From: JAICWP01 sp035252015
GTDB taxonomy: Bacteria; Acidobacteriota; Terriglobia; Terriglobales; Acidobacteriaceae
Reading direction: 5' to 3'
Length of the DNA stretch: 8,817 nucleotides
Assembly: GCA_035252015.1 (NCBI GenBank)
Contig: DATFDP010000189.1
Location: forward strand, 1 to 8,817
Under the pieces are notes generated by a model. That model was not told where the DNA came from. It did no database searches and saw only the letters and a program-made list of their open reading frames with translations. Each line of letters opens with the position of its first letter. The first letter of the stretch is position 1. A program made the position numbers and the translations under genes. Below are positions 5,726 through 8,817 of this stretch, in pieces.

Positions 5726-8371
5726 GTGAGCAAAGTCTCGTCTGCCCGGTTACTGCTGGTTTCGTTTTCTTTCAGCTTTTTACTTACCGCCGCATCCTTA
5801 GCGCAGGAGGCCAGGTTGCCATTGGCTGAAGGCTGGGCTCTGCAATCTTCCGCCCGGGTCACCGACACCGGCCAGATGCTTTCTCTTCCCGCGCACAGCA
5901 CTACCGGCTGGTATACGACCACTGTTCCGGCCACGGTGCTGACCACTCTGGTGAACCACAACGTCTATCCCAACCCGGATTTCGGCATGAACCTGCGCCA
6001 GATTCCCGGCACCACCTATCCCCCGGGAGAGAATTTTTCGAACATGCCCATGCCGCCGGGCAGCCCCTTCGCTGTGCCCTGGTGGTATCGCACGGAATTT
6101 GAGGTGCCGGCCAGCTACAAGGGAAAACAGGTATGGCTGAATTTTGAAGGCATCAACTATCGCGCCAACGTCTGGCTGAATGGCAAGCAGATCGCCAGCG
6201 ACAAAAACATGGCCGGCATGTGGCGCATCTGGGAGTTCAACATAACTGATGCCGTCCACCTGGGCGAGAAGAATGCCCTGGCAGTGGAGGTTTCGGCTCC
6301 CCAGGCTACCGATCTGGCTATCACCTTTGTGGACTGGAATCCCCTGCCCCCGGACAAGGACATGGGACTGTGGCGCGGCGTGTACCTGACTACCAGCGGG
6401 CCGGTTGAGGTGCGGAATCCCCACGTCATTACCGACGTGGATATCCCTTCGCTGTCCAGCGCACACCTGACCGTCACGGCCGAGCTGCACAATGCCACCC
6501 ATCAGCCGGTGAAGGGCACGTTGAAGGGCACCATTGGGGACGTTAAATTCGATCAGCCGGTTGACCTCGCTGCCGGTGAGACAAAGGAAGTGGAATTCAC
6601 GCCCCAGCAATACTCTCAGCTCAATATTTCTAATCCCAGGCTGTGGTGGCCGTGGCAGATGGGGGCACAGAACCTCTACGACCTGCACCTGGAATTCGAC
6701 ACCGGCGGGGGAATTTCCGACCAGCAGGACACGAAGTTCGGCATCCGGCAGGTGACGTCGGAGATGAACCCCAACGGCTACCGCGTGTTCAGCATCAACG
6801 GCAAGCGCATTGTGATTCGCGGCGGCGGCTGGTCGCCGGATATGATGCTGCGCCAGAACCCACAGCGCCTGGAAGACGAGTTCCGCCTCACCAAGGACAT
6901 GGGCCTGAATACCATCCGCCTGGAAGGCAAACTCGAGACGGACCATTTCTTCGACCTGGCCGACCGCTATGGAATCCTCATCATGGCGGGCTGGTGCTGC
7001 TGCGATGCCTGGGAAAAGTGGCCCAAGTGGCCGCCGGAAAACTTCGATATCTCGCAGGAGTCACTGCGCGACCAGATTCGCCGGCTGCGCAACCATCCCA
7101 GCCTCTTTGTCTGGCTCGACGGCAGCGACAATCCGCCGCCCCCGGACGTGGAGCAGAACTATCTGAACGTGCTTAAGGCATGCCGGTGGCAGAACCCGGT
7201 GGTTTCTTCCGCCACCGCCAAGCCAACCTCCGTGACCGGCAACAGCGGCGTGAAGATGACCGGACCATATGAATATGTCGCGCCCTCATATTGGGAGACC
7301 GACAAGACGCGCGGCGGCGCTTACGGATTCAACACTGAAACCAGTCCCGGGCCGGCTATTCCGGTTACCGAAAGCCTGGAAAAATTCATTCCTAAAGAGA
7401 AACTGTGGCCCATTAGCGAGGTGTGGGATTATCACGCCGGCGGCGGCGCCTTCAAGAATGTCAAGGTGTATAGCGATGCCTTGAACGCGCGCTATGGCGC
7501 CGTCAGCGACCTGCAGGATTATGAGAAAAAGGCGCAGCTCATGAATTATGAGGGCATTCGCGCCATGTTCGAGGCCTACAGCCGCGACAAGTACAACTCC
7601 ACCGGCGTGATCCAGTGGATGCTGAACAACGCCTGGCCCTCGGTGATCTGGCACCTGTTTGACTACTACCTGCAGCCCGCCGGCGGTTACTTCGGCGCCA
7701 AGAAAGCTACCGAACTGCTGCACGCTCAGTACGACTACGACGACCACTCCGTTTCGCTGGTCAGCAGCCAGTACACGCCCGCGAATGGGCTGAAAGCGAC
7801 AGCCACGGTCTACAACCTGGACATGACGCAGAAATTCAACAAGCAGGTGACCGTGGATGCCGCCCCGGACAGCAGCCAGAAGCTGTTCACGCTGCCCAAT
7901 GTTGAGGGACTGACGCCCACCTACTTCCTGCGCCTGACCGTGGACGATTCCGCGGGCAAGCGGCTTAGCACCAATACCTATTGGCTGTCCACCAAACCGG
8001 AAAAGCTGGATTGGGAGAAATCCACCTGGTACTACACGCCGACGGCGCAGTTCGCCGATTACACCGCACTCAAGCAACTGCCAACGGTGAATCTGAATGT
8101 AGCCAGCCGCGGTGGGCAGGAGAGTGGCAACGACGTAATGCACGTGATGGTTGAGAACCCGAGCAAGTCGCTGGCTTTCTTCATTCGCCTGAAGCTGGCC
8201 AAGGGCAAAGGCGGACAGGAGGTGTTGCCGGTGATTTACCAGGACAATTACTTTTCCTTGCTGCCAGGCGAGAAGCGCGATGTGAGCATCAGCTACCGAA
8301 GTAGCGATTTGGGAGGCGCGAGGCCGGTGGTGGAGGTCAGCGGCTGGAACGTGGCCCCCGCCGCGGAATAA
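5726..8371 (+). CDS. Secreted GH2 glycoside hydrolase, exo-beta-D-glucosaminidase-like
   Basis: With the GTG start the protein has 881 residues. A Sec signal peptide (Arg near the start, hydrophobic run LLLVSFSFSFLLTAA, cleavage probable after SLA at 26) sends it to the periplasm or outside. Domain order: GH2 sugar-binding jelly roll (about 35-225, with WWYRTEFEVP, NFEGINYRANVWLNGKQI and DMGLWRGVYL), Ig-like domain (about 230-340), TIM barrel (about 345-655) and C-terminal beta-sandwich domains (about 670-881). The acid/base position reads GSDN, giving D468 instead of the usual Asn-Glu pair. The nucleophile is E538 in GFNTETSPG. Ser-Asp at this site is the mark of exo-beta-D-glucosaminidases such as CsxA, which release glucosamine from the non-reducing ends of chitosan. 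The predicted role is therefore breakdown of chitosan or other amino-sugar polymers. A beta-mannosidase or endo-beta-mannosidase relative is the main alternative. No transporter or regulator for the product is adjacent; the permease beyond is convergent. Confidence 0.85.
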   Translation: MSKVSSARLLLVSFSFSFLLTAASLAQEARLPLAEGWALQSSARVTDTGQMLSLPAHSTTGWYTTTVPATVLTTLVNHNVYPNPDFGMNLRQIPGTTYPPGENFSNMPMPPGSPFAVPWWYRTEFEVPASYKGKQVWLNFEGINYRANVWLNGKQIASDKNMAGMWRIWEFNITDAVHLGEKNALAVEVSAPQATDLAITFVDWNPLPPDKDMGLWRGVYLTTSGPVEVRNPHVITDVDIPSLSSAHLTVTAELHNATHQPVKGTLKGTIGDVKFDQPVDLAAGETKEVEFTPQQYSQLNISNPRLWWPWQMGAQNLYDLHLEFDTGGGISDQQDTKFGIRQVTSEMNPNGYRVFSINGKRIVIRGGGWSPDMMLRQNPQRLEDEFRLTKDMGLNTIRLEGKLETDHFFDLADRYGILIMAGWCCCDAWEKWPKWPPENFDISQESLRDQIRRLRNHPSLFVWLDGSDNPPPPDVEQNYLNVLKACRWQNPVVSSATAKPTSVTGNSGVKMTGPYEYVAPSYWETDKTRGGAYGFNTETSPGPAIPVTESLEKFIPKEKLWPISEVWDYHAGGGAFKNVKVYSDALNARYGAVSDLQDYEKKAQLMNYEGIRAMFEAYSRDKYNSTGVIQWMLNNAWPSVIWHLFDYYLQPAGGYFGAKKATELLHAQYDYDDHSVSLVSSQYTPANGLKATATVYNLDMTQKFNKQVTVDAAPDSSQKLFTLPNVEGLTPTYFLRLTVDDSAGKRLSTNTYWLSTKPEKLDWEKSTWYYTPTAQFADYTALKQLPTVNLNVASRGGQESGNDVMHVMVENPSKSLAFFIRLKLAKGKGGQEVLPVIYQDNYFSLLPGEKRDVSISYRSSDLGGARPVVEVSGWNVAPAAE

Positions 8372-8377
8372 TCCTTT

Positions 8378-8461
8378 TTCACCACAGAGGACACAGAGAG
8401 CACAGAGCAAATTAGAAATCCAGTGATCGTCGGCTGTGCTCTCTGTGGCCTCTGTGGTGAA
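8378..8461. repeat. 28-bp near-perfect palindrome (CACAGAG repeat), likely bidirectional terminator
   Basis: The left arm 8378-8405 (TTCACCACAGAGG...GCACAG) is complementary to the right arm 8434-8461 (CTGTGCTCTC...GGTGAA) at 27 of 28 positions, around a 28-base loop. TTTTT stands just before the left arm, but there is no long T-tract after the right arm. The palindrome fills the gap between two convergent genes, beginning 7 bases after the GH2 stop and ending 4 bases before the permease stop, so its transcript hairpin could stop RNA polymerase from either side. Each arm also has an internal near-repeat: CACAGAGGA/CACAGAGAG. I associate CACAGAGGACACAGAG-type palindromes with repeats dispersed between Acidobacteriota genes. 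Confidence 0.75.
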
Positions 8462-8464
8462 TAA

Positions 8465-8817
8465 TCACTCTTCTGCGGGGATATCGAAGTCCACCAACTC
8501 GCCTTTGAAGCCCTTGGTCTTCCACAGGCCGTAGGCAATGCCCACGCCCATCCAGATGCTGCCCGCGATCTTGGCGGGGGTGCTCAGGTTCAGCCACAAC
8601 AGCAGGCAGACGAAGAATCCAATTGCCGGCGGAATCAGGTTGGTCAGCTTCTTCTCCGGATTGCGCAGGTAATAGCGGACGAAGGCGGCGGCGTTCACGC
8701 CCATGAAGGCGATGAGCGCGCCAAAATTCAGCATCTCCGCGCCTAGACCATAGCCCGTGTTCTGGCTGCCAGCCATGATGGGCAGCAGGAACGCTCCCGC
8801 CAGCGCCAGCCCGCCCA
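8465..8817 (-). CDS. APC-family amino-acid permease, C-terminal part (cut by right edge)
   Basis: The frame stays open to the right edge. Upstream of the ATG near 8776 it continues in frame as GGLALAGAFLLPI, a membrane helix, so that ATG is internal and the real start lies outside. The visible part has helices ending at LLPIM, MLNFGALIAFMGVNAAAF, LIPPAIGFFVCLLLWLNLS and AKIAGSIWMGVGIAYGLW. A cytoplasmic tail, KTKGFKGELVDFDIPAEE, follows. This matches the last membrane segments of amino acid-polyamine-organocation (APC) permeases, inner-membrane secondary transporters that take up amino acids. The conserved substrate-binding N-terminal helices are not visible, so the substrate cannot be called. 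The gene converges on the GH2 gene and shares the palindrome between them. Confidence 0.8.
   Translation of the reverse strand, partial: GGLALAGAFLLPIMAGSQNTGYGLGAEMLNFGALIAFMGVNAAAFVRYYLRNPEKKLTNLIPPAIGFFVCLLLWLNLSTPAKIAGSIWMGVGIAYGLWKTKGFKGELVDFDIPAEE

Overview
The window looks like chromosomal DNA of a GC-rich Gram-negative soil-type bacterium, most probably an Acidobacteriota (Terriglobia-like) genome. This is inferred from three things: the mix of gene families, the weak or absent Shine-Dalgarno sequences on several genes, and two kinds of short interspersed repeat I associate with such genomes (a CCTTCG...GCTCAGG element and a long palindrome built on CACAGAG). No search could be run, so the taxonomic call is tentative.

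Layout. Positions 1-515 hold what remains of two ExbD/TolR-type energy-transducer genes in tandem. The first is the C-terminal part of a gene that enters from the left edge. The second lacks its membrane anchor and carries a single-base deletion, so it is a pseudogene as read here. Positions 516-1177 hold no gene I can support; they contain inverted repeats and two copies, in opposite orientation, of the CCTTCG/GCTCAGG element. A receiver-PAS signalling protein follows on the plus strand (1178-1957). It converges, with a 5-base gap, on a minus-strand pair: a membrane-anchored PpiD-like peptidyl-prolyl isomerase (3562-5544) and, 60 bases downstream of it, malQ 4-alpha-glucanotransferase (1963-3501).

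A 181-base divergent spacer (5545-5725) separates ppiD from a large secreted GH2 glycoside hydrolase. This enzyme has the Ser-Asp acid/base signature of exo-beta-D-glucosaminidases (5726-8371, GTG start with a strong ribosome binding site). A 28-bp near-perfect palindrome lies between it and the convergent C-terminal part of an APC-family amino-acid permease that runs off the right edge (8465-8817).

Functions. The genes are mostly independent: envelope protein folding (PpiD), cytoplasmic alpha-glucan metabolism (MalQ), extracytoplasmic amino-sugar polymer breakdown (GH2), amino-acid uptake (APC permease) and a stand-alone phospho-signalling protein. Nothing points to a phage, a mobile element, a CRISPR array or a new multi-gene system. 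The points most worth a second look are the decayed exbD pair, the GH2 subfamily assignment and start site, the interspersed repeats, and the output-less receiver-PAS protein.
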